A DNA stretch of 64,000 nt from Elymus sibiricus (GCA_039707655.1 CM077667.1:539876222-539940221); one strand, 5' to 3'. Shown: positions 24,131-34,339, counted from the first letter of the stretch. A program made the numbers and translations. The notes: generated from the letters alone by a model not told the origin.

Positions 24131-24579
24131 ATGTGCAGAAAATGGTCCATATTTTTCCTGATCTCACCTACCCTTCTATATGTCACGTTGTCTAGTGTCA
24201 AAGGATTCAAGAAAACCAAGGCTTCATCATTAGCCGGAAGTAACAGGCGCATAATGGTACGAAGCTCTCCAAAATTGTTTTGGAACGGAGTCCCGGATAG
24301 GATAATTAATTAGCTTTTTGGTACGGAGTTCAGCAAGAGCCTTTCGAATATCGCTATTTGGAAGGCCTTTGCTGAAATTTGTACCAAAAAGCGAATTATT
24401 CTATCCGGAACTCCGTTCCAAAACAACTTTGAAGAGCTTCGTAGCATCATACGCATGTTACTTCCGGCTAATGATGAAGCCATGGATTCCCTCAATACTT
24501 TGACAGACAACGTGACATATAGAAGAATATATATATAGATGAGATCAGAAAAAAATTGGATCAACTTGTGCACATCCAT
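24131..24579. repeat. Inverted repeat of SNF2-helicase-derived sequence
   Basis: Two arms of about 200 bp (near 24140-24335 and 24365-24565) are reverse complements with scattered differences, with a loop of about 30 bp near 24336-24365. Arm 2 read on plus encodes IWKAFAEICTKKRIILSGT followed by PFQNNFEELRSIIRMLLPAN. Arm 1 on minus encodes GTPFQNNFGELRTIMRLLLP. The (L)SGTPFQNN block is SNF2 helicase motif III. The preceding IWK...TKKRIILSG is closest, from memory, to the DRD1/CLASSY type. It lies upstream of the ORF2 start codon and would be in its leader or intron. A transcript from either strand would fold into a long hairpin. Confidence 0.75.
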
Positions 24580-24601
24580 AATGGGGGCATTCTTGATAAA
24601 T

Positions 24602-25275
24602 CTATGTCCCCCCTCATGTCGAAGTTATCGGGGAGGGGGTAGATCGACAACGACGCTCTTTCTTCTAGGGTTTGGGTGGCCTCGATAGTTGGTCGGGCGA
24701 GCGGACCGCCTCTCTCACTCATGCATGTCCGACGTCCCCCCTCATGTCGAAGTTATCGGGGAGGGGGTAGATCGACAACGACGCTCTTTCTTCTAGGGTT
24801 TGGGTGTCCTCGATAGTTGGTCGGGTGAGCGGACCGCCTCTCTCACTCATGCATGTCCGACGTCCCCCCTCATGTCGAAGTTATCGGGAAGGGGGTAGAT
24901 CGACAATGACGCTCTTTCTTTTAGGGTTTGGGTGTCTTCGATAGTTGGTCGGGTGAGCGGACCGCCTCTCTCACTCATGCATGTCCGATGTCCCCCCTCA
25001 TGTCGAAGTTATCGGGGAGGGGGTAGATCAACAACGACGCTCTTTCTTCTAGGGTTTGGGTGGCCTCGATAGTTGGTCGGGTGAGCGGACCGCCTCTCTC
25101 TCATGCATGTCCGACGTCCCCCCTCATGTCGAAGTTATCGGTGAGGGGGTAGATCGACAACCACGCTCTTTCTTCTAGGGTTTGGGTGGCCTCGATAGTT
25201 GGTCGGGCGAGCGGATAGCCTCTCTCTCATGCATGTCCGATGTCCCCCCTCATGTCGAAGTTATCGGGGAGGGGT
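24602..25275. repeat. Tandem repeat, about 127-bp unit, roughly 5-6 copies
   Basis: Units start at about 24609, 24736, 24864, 24992, 25117 and 25242 (partial), each beginning CCCCCTCATGTCGAAGTTAT. Each full unit contains TTCTAGGGTTTGGGTG, whose complement AAACCCTAGAA is a telo-box-like motif, and GGACCGCCTCTCTC, also present at 24023-24080. It lies in the ORF2 leader region of element A. Confidence 0.9.
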
Positions 25276-25569
25276 AAATTTTAACTTAGAGTGACATGCA
25301 TCCATATAGTTACATCCATTCATTCATCCATCCATACATACACATACATATATACATGGACCAAAAACTGCTATGATAAAAAAAATATTCTATGAACAAA
25401 AAAAAACATCATATGAACATGACTAAAAAATTCATCATATCAAAAATAAGTATAGCATTTTGGTGTGACAATGATCACATCTATTTTTTTTGACCAAAAA
25501 ATGCTATGAACAATTTTTTTTGACACACACATACATTACATATAAACATATACATAAACATAAACCTAA
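25276..25569. other. AT-rich microsatellite stretch
   Basis: CATCCATACATACACATA-type and A-rich sequence. No gene or strong signal is visible; probably leader intron of ORF2 (minus). Confidence 0.5.
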
Positions 25570-26060
25570 ACATTATAAAAAAAGGCCGGGGCGGCGCGGC
25601 GGCTCACAGCGGGGCTCGGGCGACGACGGGGCAGGGGCGCGGGGTCGGGGCGAGGACGCCGACGGCGACGACGGGGCAGGGGAGCGGCCGGCGACGATGG
25701 GGCAGGGGCGCGGCCGGCGACGGCGGGGACGGGCCGGGGCAGGGGCGCGGCCGGGCTGATCGGGGGCGGGGCAGGGGCGCGGGCTCGGGGCAGGGGCGAC
25801 GGCGACGACGGGGGCGGGCCGGGGGCAGGGGCGCGGGCGACGGTGACGACGGCGACGGCGACGGCGGGGGCGGGCCGGGGGCAGGGGCGCGAGCGACGGT
25901 GACGACGGCGACGGCGACGGCGGGGCGGCCCGGGGGCAGGGGCGCGGGCGACGGTGACGACGGCGACGGCGACGGCGGGGGCGGCGGACGGCGTCGGGGC
26001 AGCCTGGCGGCGTCGATGTGCTCGGCGTCGTCGGGGGCAAATGGTAGATGAAATCTGAAA
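25570..26060 (-). other. GC-rich first exon of element A second transcription unit
   Basis: Very GC-rich with GGCGACGGCGACGACGG repeats, abruptly different from its AT-rich neighbours. On minus it follows the internal array and TATA box and carries GACGCCGCCAGGCTGCC, also present in E (9755-9775) and C (58250-58266). It is probably a non-coding first exon; the long Pro/Arg ORFs reflect base composition. Confidence 0.6.
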
Positions 26061-26075
26061 TTTTTCACAAGTGTT

Positions 26076-26084
26076 GCTTTTATA
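26076..26084 (-). promoter_or_regulatory. TATA box of element A second transcription unit
   Basis: On minus TATAAAAGC follows the internal array by a few bases, ahead of the GC-rich exon. The same arrangement is at 9692 and 58184. Confidence 0.55.
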
Positions 26085-26091
26085 CACACAC

Positions 26092-26335
26092 CTTTAGTCC
26101 CGGTTGGTGGCACCAACCGGGACCAATGCCTCCCTTTGGTCCCGGTTGATGCCACCAACCGGGACCAAAGGTCTCTTTTCGTCAGCCCAAAGGGCGGGAA
26201 ACAGGGACCTTTGGTCCCGGTTGGTGGCACCAACCGGGACCAAAGAGGGCATTGGTCCCGGTTGGTGGCACCAACCGGGACCAAAGGTAGGCATTGGTCC
26301 CGGTTGGTGGAACCAACCGGGACCAATGGCCTGCG
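26092..26335. repeat. Internal subterminal-type array of element A
   Basis: Four to five inverted units of TTGGTCCCGGTTGGTGGCA / CCAACCGGGACCAA. The variant GGTCCCGG matches the 5' terminal array at 34041-34320, rather than the AGTCCCGG form at 19600-19830. Confidence 0.85.
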
Positions 26336-26366
26336 CCTGGCACAGCCGCGGTGCGGTTGGATGTTT

Positions 26367-26409
26367 AGTCCCACCTCGCTAGCTGAGAGGCTTCGGCACT
26401 TGTTTATAA
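26367..26409 (+). promoter_or_regulatory. U6-type Pol III promoter module (USE plus TATA)
   Basis: AGTCCCACCTCG (26367-26378) matches the plant snRNA upstream sequence element, in the form recalled from wheat U6. It is exactly 25 bp from TTATAA (26404-26409). Plant Pol III snRNA genes (U6, U3) use this short spacing, while Pol II snRNA genes are about 10 bp longer. Orientation is opposite to the transposase genes. Confidence 0.65.
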
Positions 26410-26432
26410 GCGCGGTTGCACCATCTCTCTCG

Positions 26433-26582
26433 AACTCCTCTGAACTACAGGCATGCGGGCCTAATCTCACACTGCTATGCCTGTTGGCCTACTGGGCCTG
26501 TTGCGGGCCTGAATCCTGGCCCAACTAGCTGGGTTCCTAGTCGTATTCAGGCCGTGGTGGCCCAGTAGGTGGCATTTTTTTT
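26433..26582 (+). ncRNA. Predicted Pol III hairpin RNA from element A
   Basis: Predicted start is 23 nt after the TATA box. The stretch folds with arms CCTACTGGGCC (26488-26498) / GGCCCAGTAGG (26559-26569) and GGCCTGAAT (26506-26514) / ATTCAGGCC (26545-26553). A run of eight Ts (26575-26582) right after the stem fits a Pol III terminator. The copy at 57729-57845 (minus) is related in sequence and layout. Function is unknown; transcription is inferred. Confidence 0.5.
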
Positions 26583-27189
26583 CTGTTTTTTTATTTCTTT
26601 TTTGCTTTATTTTTTTTGTTTCTACTTACAGCTAAATACTTACAGTTTTTCAGTGATTCCTTTTAATTTTAGGTCACAAAAATTATAAAATTTCTGTTAG
26701 TGCCTTTAGTTTTCAAATTTGAATAGTTTAAATTAGAATTTTTTGAAATTTGTGTGAATCACTAGTTTGTGAATAACTTTACTAAAAAAATAGATTTTTG
26801 AGTGATTCTTTTTCCTGCTATTTAATGTTACTGTGTTTTATCATTATATTCAATTTGGTAAGTTTTAGGTTATTTTAAATGTCTGTTTTAATCAAAACAA
26901 TTTGGTTATTTTAGTTTGCTATTAAAGTTTCTAACAAAAAATTTCTTTATGAAAATTCTTTTTGCTATTAATGTTTTGAACAAAAAATACTTTGATAATG
27001 TTAGTTGCATAATTTTTATATAATTATAGTTTCAAAAATACTAGAGGTTTATAAAAGCTTTTTAGTTGATTATTTTTTGAACTCCACTCCCACGATGTTT
27101 TGAAAGAAATTAAAAAGCACTTCAAATGAACTCTGAAAAGGTTGAAAGTTGGCATGGTATAATCATTTCACCCACATAGCATGTGCTAA
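26583..27189. other. AT-rich spacer of element A
   Basis: No gene. Part of it (about 26640-26880) is the reverse complement of 57425-57620 in element C, showing that the two elements share this non-coding part in the same relative place. Confidence 0.6.
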
Positions 27190-27610
27190 AAAGTTGAGAG
27201 GGTTACGGCAAAAACTGGATGCACTTCATGTACAAAACGGACAATCTCTTCCGAAGTATCAGGGTTTCGGACGAAAACTCATGTGTTACAAAAGGATTTC
27301 ATTTTTTTGAACTTATTTGAACTCCATACTTTTTGTGTGTTCAAAATGCACCATTCAAAGCCACATCATCAATTTTCAACCCTTTCTGACTTCATTTGGT
27401 ATTTTTCATGCACTTACTGATTTTTTTGAGCTAAATAACCCTGAAATTGAAAAGCACTTCAAATGAACTCTGAAAAGGTTTAAAGTTGGCATGGTATCAT
27501 CATTTCACCCACATAGCATGTGCTAAAAACTTGAGAGGGTTACGGCAAAAACTGGATGCACTTCGTGTACAAAACGGACAATCTCTTCCGAAGTATCAGG
27601 GTTTCGGACG
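27190..27610. repeat. Copies of the 335-341 bp repeat in element A
   Basis: Two adjacent copies (GAGAGGGTTACGGCAAAAAC at 27201 and 27534) plus a degraded one near 29023. The same unit forms 20 copies in element C (50742-57420). Confidence 0.85.
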
Positions 27611-28120
27611 AAAACTCATGTGTTACAGCCCGACGGTGGCTCGTGAGTGCCCGCATATGAAATGCACCGTCGGACCGTATGCAGGGAATCCGAATGATTT
27701 GTATTCGGTCGATGAACTAAAGGATTTCTAGATAGATCAACAAAACACACGGTTTCCCCTGCATATAGCCCGACGGTGGCTCGTGAGTGCCCGCATGAAA
27801 TGCACCGTCGGACCGTATGCAGGGAATCCGAATGATTTGTATTCGGTCGATGAACTAAAGGATTTCTAGATATATCAACAAAACACACGGTTTCCCCTGC
27901 ATACAGCCCGACGGTGGCTCGTGAGTGCCCGCATATGAAATGCACCGTCGGACCGTATGCAGGGAATCCGAATGATTTGTATTCGGTCGATGAACTAAAG
28001 GATTTCTAGATAGATCAACAAAACACACGGTTTCCCCTGCATACAGCCCAACGGTGGAAATATGAAATGCACCGTTGGACCGTATGCAGAGAATCCGAAT
28101 GATTTGAATCCGAATGAGTA
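27611..28120. repeat. Tandem repeat, about 140-bp unit with internal inverted stems
   Basis: Units start near 27626, 27766, 27904 and 28044 (shortened). Each has CCGACGGTG ... CACCGTCGG about 25 bp apart and TATGCAGGG ... CCCTGCATA. In the fourth copy both arms change together to CCAACGGTG ... CACCGTTGG. Confidence 0.85.
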
Positions 28121-28315
28121 CACACACTAAGTGTCGAACATGTCCGAGAGGTGGGTTATATATAGGGTCGTGTGCCTCTTTAGTCCCGGTTGCTAGCACG
28201 AACCGGGACTAGTTATAGTGCTGATCCAATAGCTCTCAAGCGCTTGAAAGAAACACACGATCCGTGTGCTTCTTCCTGATTGGTACGACCTTGGTCCTGG
28301 GAGTGGCTAAAATTT

Positions 28316-28358
28316 AGTCCCACCTCGCCAAGCGAGAGGGACTCGCAGCGGTTTATAA
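28316..28358 (+). promoter_or_regulatory. U6-type Pol III promoter module in front of a long hairpin
   Basis: AGTCCCACCTCG (28316-28327) and TTATAA (28353-28358) are separated by exactly 25 bp, as in the modules at 26367 and 57869. Just upstream is TAAAATT. Confidence 0.7.
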
Positions 28359-28381
28359 GCCCTGAGTGCAGAGACGATGAA

Positions 28382-28520
28382 GCGAGAGGCGCAATGCTCA
28401 CCTGCACGTTAGCTTCAGGCCTTGAGGAAATGGTGTAAACTACACGGAGCTATATATCTGCAGTTTCTCAAGGCCTGAAGCTAAGCAACGTGTAGGTGAG
28501 CATTGCGCCTCTCCATTTTT
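28382..28520 (+). ncRNA. Predicted Pol III long-hairpin RNA
   Basis: The start predicted 23 nt after the TATA box is 28382, and the hairpin base begins at 28384. Arms 28384-28403 and 28494-28513 are perfectly complementary over 20 bp. Pairing continues through one G:U pair, a CACG/CGTG block, a 4-nt bulge in the 3' arm and AGCTTCAGGCCTTGAG / CTCAAGGCCTGAAGCT, giving about 45 bp in all. The loop is about 32 nt. Two bases after the stem come five Ts (28516-28520), a Pol III terminator. The layout matches a Pol III short-hairpin gene. Dicer processing and targets are unknown. Confidence 0.6.
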
Positions 28521-29173
28521 AATAACTTATTTTAACTCCGGACATCATAATTTGGCATGACATCATAATTTCACCCACCCACATCCCTGAATTGGTTACT
28601 GGTACACTTCGTGTACAAACTGGTTACTGTTACAAACTGTTACACTTCGTGTACAAACTGGTGGATGCACTTCGTGTACAAACTGTTACAAAGATACCAT
28701 GCATGCTAGAAAATGCATGCATGTCCTTCACATAGAAAGTGATGACGGTGAAGCCGGTCACATTCCAGAGTGGGATCTCGCGGTGTAAGACTTTATCTAC
28801 GTGTTTGTCCCTTGCTTATGATTGCGCCGTAACCATGGAGAATCTTCATCATTTAACAGGATGCTTGGGTCAGTCTTCACTCTGAAGGGAGGGATTTCAT
28901 GAACCGGGACTAGTCGTTATAGTGCTGATCCAACAGCTCACAAGCGCTTGAAAGAAACACACGATCCGTGTGCTTCTTCCTGATTGGTACAACCTTCACC
29001 GCCCAAAGTTATAAAGAGTTGAGAGGGTTACGGCAAAAACTAGATGCACTTCGTGTACAAAACGGACAATCTCTTTCGAAGTATTAGGGTTTCATACGAA
29101 AACTCATCTGTTACAAAAGGCATTTCATTTCTTCACATGTAACTGCAATGATATAGTTGTGGAGAGAAAGTCT
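28521..29173. other. Rearranged non-coding region of element A
   Basis: A partial copy of the TNP2 3' end (28795-28905, compare 29186-29284), a second copy of an AAGCGCTTGAAAGAAACACA stretch (28226 and 28940), and a degraded tandem-repeat unit (29015-29125). No gene. Confidence 0.6.
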
Positions 29174-32100
29174 TCACTTTTTCTTCGCTTGTGTCCTTTG
29201 CTTATTGCGCCGTAACCATGGATAATCTTCATCGTTTAAGAGGGTGCTTGGGTCAGCCTTGACGTTGAAGGGAGGAATTTCATGAAACTTTTCATAATCT
29301 TCAGACATGTCTGTCTTGCCCTCCAATCCCACGATGTCTCTTTTTCCTGAAAGAACTATGTGGCGCTTTGGCTCATCGTATGATGTATTCGCTTCCTTAT
29401 CTTTTCTTTTTCTCGGTTTGGTAGACATGTCCTTCACATAGAAAACCTGCGCCACATCATTGGCTAGGGCGAATGGTTCGTCTGTGTACCCAAGATTGTT
29501 CAGATCCACTGTTGTCATTCCGTACTATGGGTCTTCCTGTACCCCGCCTCCTGACAGATTGACCCATTTGCACTGAAACAAAGGGACCTTGAAATCATGT
29601 CCATAGTCAAGTTCCCATATGTCCACTATGTAACCATAATATGTGTCCTTTCCCCTATTGGTTGCTGCATCAAAGCGGACACCGCTGTTTTGGTTGGTGC
29701 TCTTTTGATCTTGGGCGATCGTGTAAAATGTATTCCCATTTATCTCGTACCCTTTGTAAGTCAATACAGTCGAAGATGGTCCCCTGGCCAACGAGTACAA
29801 CTCATCAGAAACAGTGTTGTCACCCATGAGACGTGTTTGCAACCAACTGCCGAAAGTCCTGATGTGTTCATATGTAATCCAGTCGTCACACTGCTCCGGG
29901 TGTTTGGAGCGCAGAATATTCTTGTGTTCATCGACATACGGGGTCACCAAGGTAGAATTCTGTAGAACTGTGTAGTGTGCTTGAGACCAAGAATGCCCGT
30001 CCCTACATATTATTGAGTCCGCTCCTAGCGTGCCTTTTCCAGTCAGTCTCCCCTCATACCGTGATTGAGGGAGACCAATCTTCTTAAGGTCAGGAATGAA
30101 GTCAACACAAAACCCAATGACATCCTCTGTTTGATGGCCCATGGAGATGCTTGCTTCTGGCCTAGCGCGGTTACGAACATATTTCTTTAAGACTCCCATG
30201 AACCTCTCAAAGGGGAACATATTGTGTAGAAATACAGGGCCTAGAACGACAATCTCGTCGACTAGATGAACTAGGACGTGCGTCATGATATTGAAGAAGG
30301 ACGGTGGGAACACCAACTCGAAACTAACAAGACATTGCACCAAATCACTCCTTAACCTTGGCAGGATTTCTGGATCGATCACCTTCTGAGAGATTGCATT
30401 GAGGAATGCACATAGCTTCACAATGGCTAATCGAACGTTTTCAGGTAGAAGCCCCCTCAATGCAACCGGAAGCAGTTGCGTCATAATCACGTGGCAGTCA
30501 TGAGACTTTAGGTTCTAGAACTTTTTCTCTGCCATATTTATTATTCCCTTTATATTCGACGAGAATCCAGACGGGACCTTCATACTGAGCAGGCATTCAA
30601 AGAAGATTTCCTTCTCTTCTTTGGTAAGAGCGTAGCTGGCAGGACCTTCATACTGCTTTGGATGCATGCCGTCTTTTTCATGCACACGTTGCTGTTCCTC
30701 CCGTGCCTCCGGTGTATCTTTTGTCTTCCCATACACTCCCAAGAAGCCTAGCAGGTTCACGCAGAGATTCTTCGTCACGTGCATCACGTCGATTGCAGAG
30801 CGGACCTCTAGGTCTTTCCAATAGGGTAGGTCCCAAAATATAGATTTCTTCTTCCACATGGGTGCGCGTCCCGCATCGTCAGTCGGAACAGATAGTCCGC
30901 CAGGACCCTTTCCAAATATTACTTGTAAATCATTGACCATATCAAGTATGTGATCACCAGTACGGAGGGCGGGCTTCTTCCGGTGATCTGCCTCACCTTT
31001 GAAATGCTTTCCTTTCTTTCGACATTGATGGTTGGTCGGAAGAAATCGACGATGCCCCAGGTACACATTCTTCCTGCATTTGTCCAAATATATACTGTCG
31101 GTGTCATCTAAACAGTGTGTGCATGCGTGGTATCCCTTGTTTGTCTGTCCTGAAAGGTTACTGAGAGCAGGCCAATCGTTGATGGTTACAAACAGCAACG
31201 CTCGTAGGTCAAATTTCTCTTGTGCATGCTCATCCCACACACGTACACCTCTTCCGTGCCATAGCTGTAAAAGTTCATCAACTAATGGCCTTAGGTACAC
31301 ATCAATGTCATTGCCGGGTTGCTTAGGGCCTTGGATGAGCACTGGCATCATAATGAACTTACGCTTCATGCACAACCACGGAGGAAGGTTATACATACAT
31401 AGAGTCACGGGCCATGTGCTATGCTTGCTGCTCTGCTCCCCAAAAGGATTAACGCCATCTGCACTTAAACCAAACCATACGTTCCTCGGGTCACCTGTAA
31501 AGTCGCTCCACTTTCTCTCGATCTTTCTCCACTGCGACCCGTCAGCGGGTGCTCTCAACTTCCCGTCTTTCTTACGGTCTTTTTTGTGCCATTGCATCAA
31601 CTCGGCATGCTTTTTGTTTCTGAACAGACGTTTCAACCGTGGTATTATAGGAGCATACCACATCACCTTGGCAGGAACCCTTTTCCCGGTGCGCTGGCCC
31701 TCAACATCACCAGGGTCATCTCTTCTGATCTTATACCGCAAGGCACCGCATACCGAGCATGCGTTCAAATCCTCGTACGCACCGCGGTAGAGGATGCAGT
31801 CATTAGGGCATGCATGTATCTTCTGCACCTCCAATCCTAGAGGGCATAGAACCTTCTTTGCTTCGTACGTACTGCCGGGCAATTCGTTATCCTTTGGAAG
31901 CTTATTCTTCATTATTTTCAGAAGCGAACTAAATCCCTTGTCAGATACACCATTGTCTGCCTTCCATTGCAGCAATTCCAGTGTGGTACCGAGCTTTCTG
32001 TTGTCATCTTCGCAATTTGGGTACAACCATTTTTTGTGATTCTCTAACATGCGATCGAACTTCAACTTCTCCCTTTCACTTTCGCATTCTCTATGTGCAT

Positions 32101-32473
32101 CAACAATGACCCGGCGAAGATCATCATCGGGCACATCGTCTGGTTCCTCTTGATCTTCAGCTTCCCCCATTGCAGCATCACCGTATTCAGGGGGCGGGTA
32201 GTTGTCGTCATCCTCTTCTTCTTCGTTGTCTTCCATCATAACCCCTCTTTCTCCGTGCTTGGTCCAAACATTATAGTGTGGCATAAAACCCTTCTGAAGC
32301 AGGTGGAAGTGAAGGGTTTTATAGTTGGAGAAAGCCTTCGTATTCTCACAGACAGTACATGGACAATGCATAAAACCATTCTGCTTGTTTGCCTCAGCCG
32401 CTTCGAGAAAATTATGCAGGCCCTCAATATACTCGGAGGTGCGTCGGTCACCGTACATCCATTGCCGGTTCAT
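29174..32473 (-). pseudogene. TNP2 transposase of element A with two nonsense codons
   Basis: The start is taken as ATG at 32473 (MNRQWMYGDRRTSEYIEG) because a splice acceptor GCACGCAG lies directly before it. About 1100 codons stay in one frame to 29174. Domains in order: Transpos_assoc (residues 1-75, with HCPCTVCEN), acidic linker, Transposase_21 (about 235-560, NVWFGLSADGVNPFGEQ, LPPWLCMKRKFIMM, TNKGYHACTHCL), DUF4218 (about 645-790) and DUF4216 (about 930-1000, YYGYIVDIWELDYG). Only two stops interrupt it: TAG at 30517-30515 and TAG at 29527-29525. At both places the element C copy has CAG, so each is a single C-to-T change. It is otherwise well preserved. Confidence 0.9.
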
Positions 32474-32619
32474 CTGCGTGCATATCATGAATAGAGAAGT
32501 GACCAAATTAATAGAAATTCATCATCACATTAAAGCCAAAGTACAGTAGTGACCAAAACAAATACATAACGTTCATACATAGTTCTCATTATTGAACAAC
32601 ATATAGCTCTCTAGAGCAT

Positions 32620-33652
32620 CTAATTAAAACATACATTGAAACTAGAAAATTTAAATGCAACAACAAATGCGATCATAACCGCAACTAAGGTACCAATTGA
32701 TCCAACGGCATAATGATACCAAGCCTCAGTATGAATGGCATATTTTCTAATCTTTCTAATCTTCAAGCGCATTGCATCCATCTTGATCTTGTGATCGTCG
32801 ACGACATCGGCAACATGCAACTCCAACTTCATCTTCTCCTCTTCAACTCTTTGTAATTTTTCTTTCAAGTAATTGTTTTCTTTTTCAACCAAATTTAACT
32901 TCTCGACAAGAATTTCTATGTCGGTTGGAATTTCCGGTTCACATACCTCCTAGATTAAAAAATCTATGTCACGTTGGTCGGCATAATTGTCATAAACACT
33001 AAATAAAACAAATAGTTATAAAAGATAATATATACCACATCCGAATCATAGACCGGACGAGGGCAAATGAATAGAGAAGTGAATAGAGAAGTGATCAAAT
33101 GTTATTATTGAAAAAATAAATACATAAAGTTCACACATAGTTCTCATAGAACAACATACAGCTCTCTAGAGCATCTAATTAAAACATAAATTGAAACTAA
33201 CATACAACTATGTAAAACATTTAAATGCAACAACAAATGCGATCATAATGGCAACTAAGGTAACAATTGATCCAACAGCATAATGATACCAAGCCTCATT
33301 ATCAATGGCATATTTTCTTATCTTTCTAATCTTCAAGCGCATTGCATCCATCTTGATCTTGTGGTCATCGACGACATCGGCAACATGCAACTCCAATTTC
33401 ATCTTCTCCTCCTCAATTCTTTTCAATTTTTCTTTCAAATCCTCGTTTCCTTTTCAACTAAATTTAACCTCTCGACAAGAGGGTCGGTTGGAATTTCCGG
33501 TTCACATACCTCCTAGATAAACACATCTATGTCACGTTGGTCGGCATAATTGTCATAAACACTAAATAAAACAAATAGTTATAAAAGATAATATATACCA
33601 CATCCGAATCATAGACCGGACGAGGGCCGACGTGGGCGGATACCATGACCAT
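32620..33652 (-). CDS. Coiled-coil protein with C-terminal membrane segment, tandemly duplicated exon
   Basis: Exon 1 (33652-33599) encodes MVMVSAHVGPRPVYDSDV. After a GT-AG intron, exon 2 starts EVCEPEIPTD at 33512. A second copy of intron plus exon 2 lies downstream (32947-32620). The downstream copy reads through: LVEKLNLVEKENNYLKEKLQ, KMKLELHVADVVDDHKIKMD, then a membrane segment WYHYAVGSIGTLVAVMIAFV. The upstream copy has a 1-nt loss (near 33440) that causes a stop after EKETRI, though the later part (33438-33208) is open. The unit of duplication is about 550-590 bp. The intact exon could be used by skipping the broken one. The protein is likely membrane-anchored; its function is unknown. 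Confidence 0.65.
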
Positions 33653-34032
33653 GGCACTATATAATAACAAACAATAATAAAAGTAAGAAAATTACACAAG
33701 TATCTATCTAAATGATACAAGTAAGAACTTTTTTCTTTTAGAAAGAAGATAAGAAGAAGAGGCTAACCACGGTGGTGCCGGCGCCGAGATGGACGCGGGC
33801 GATCGACAGCGGTGAGGACGGGGACGGGACAGGACGGACCGCCAAACCTAAACAAATCTTGAGAAAAATGGAGCTTGGACAAGGAGCTTCGAGAGCAGAA
33901 AGCTTAAGTGTGGCTCGGGCATTTCATCGAACACTTCATGTGCATAGGAGGTGAGCTAGAGCACCACAAAGCTCTCCCCTCGCCGGCCAGAAAAACAGAG
34001 CAGTGTGGAGTGCTCTGCTCGCTGGCGGGGGG
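33653..34032 (-). other. 5' leader of the element A first transcription unit
   Basis: On minus this follows the TATA box at 34040-34033 and includes a GC-rich stretch (33850-33770) ending CACCACCGTG/GTTAGCC, a likely splice donor. Element C has a comparable stretch ending CACCACCTTG/GTGAGCC (40340-40350). Confidence 0.5.
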
Positions 34033-34040
34033 TATATATA
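34033..34040 (-). promoter_or_regulatory. TATA box of element A first transcription unit
   Basis: TATATATA (both strands) lies just inside the 5' terminal array, ahead of the leader. It fits the promoter of the TNP2-side transcript on minus. Confidence 0.5.
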
Positions 34041-34339
34041 GGCATCTCATTGGTCCCGGTTCGTGGCTGGAACCGGGACTAAAGGACCCCATTTGGTCCC
34101 GGTTCCAGCCACAAACCGGGACCAATGGTTGTGGGCCAGGAGCGACCCCCATTGGTCCCGGTTAGTGTCTGGAACCGGGACCAAAGGGTCCAGACGAACC
34201 GGGACCAATGCCCCACGAGGCCCGGCCGGCCCCCTGGCCTCACGAACCGGGACCAATGCAGCCATGGGTCCCGGTTCGTGACTGAACCGGGACTAATGGG
34301 TTGGCCCGGCCTGGACCAATGCCCTGTTATGTACTAGTG
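34041..34339. repeat. 5' terminal array and TIR of element A
   Basis: Inverted units of ATTGGTCCCGGTTCGTG / CGAACCGGGACCAAT, ending GTACTAGTG at 34339, the reverse complement of CACTAGTAC. Confidence 0.85.

Larger units (their letters stand above)
19563..34339 (-). mobile_element. CACTA element A, near full length
   Basis: A 14.8-kb element in minus orientation. Its plus-strand left end is CACTAGTAGGAAAAC at 19563 and the right end is GTACTAGTG at 34339. In coding order it holds a 5' array and TATA box, a coiled-coil/membrane gene, TNP2, tandem repeats with two Pol III-like modules, an internal array, a GC-rich exon, an SNF2 inverted repeat, ORF2 and the 3' array. The flanking triplets AAC (19560-19562) and CAC (34340-34342) agree at two of three positions, a weak target duplication. 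Pairing these ends is the simplest reading because E's own 3' end then resumes at 34340. Confidence 0.7.

Noticed and set aside
25566..26087. Long Pro/Arg-rich ORFs on minus in the GC-rich block
   Set aside because: Several frames are open at once because of GGC/GAC repeats; this is base composition, and the stretch fits a non-coding first exon.
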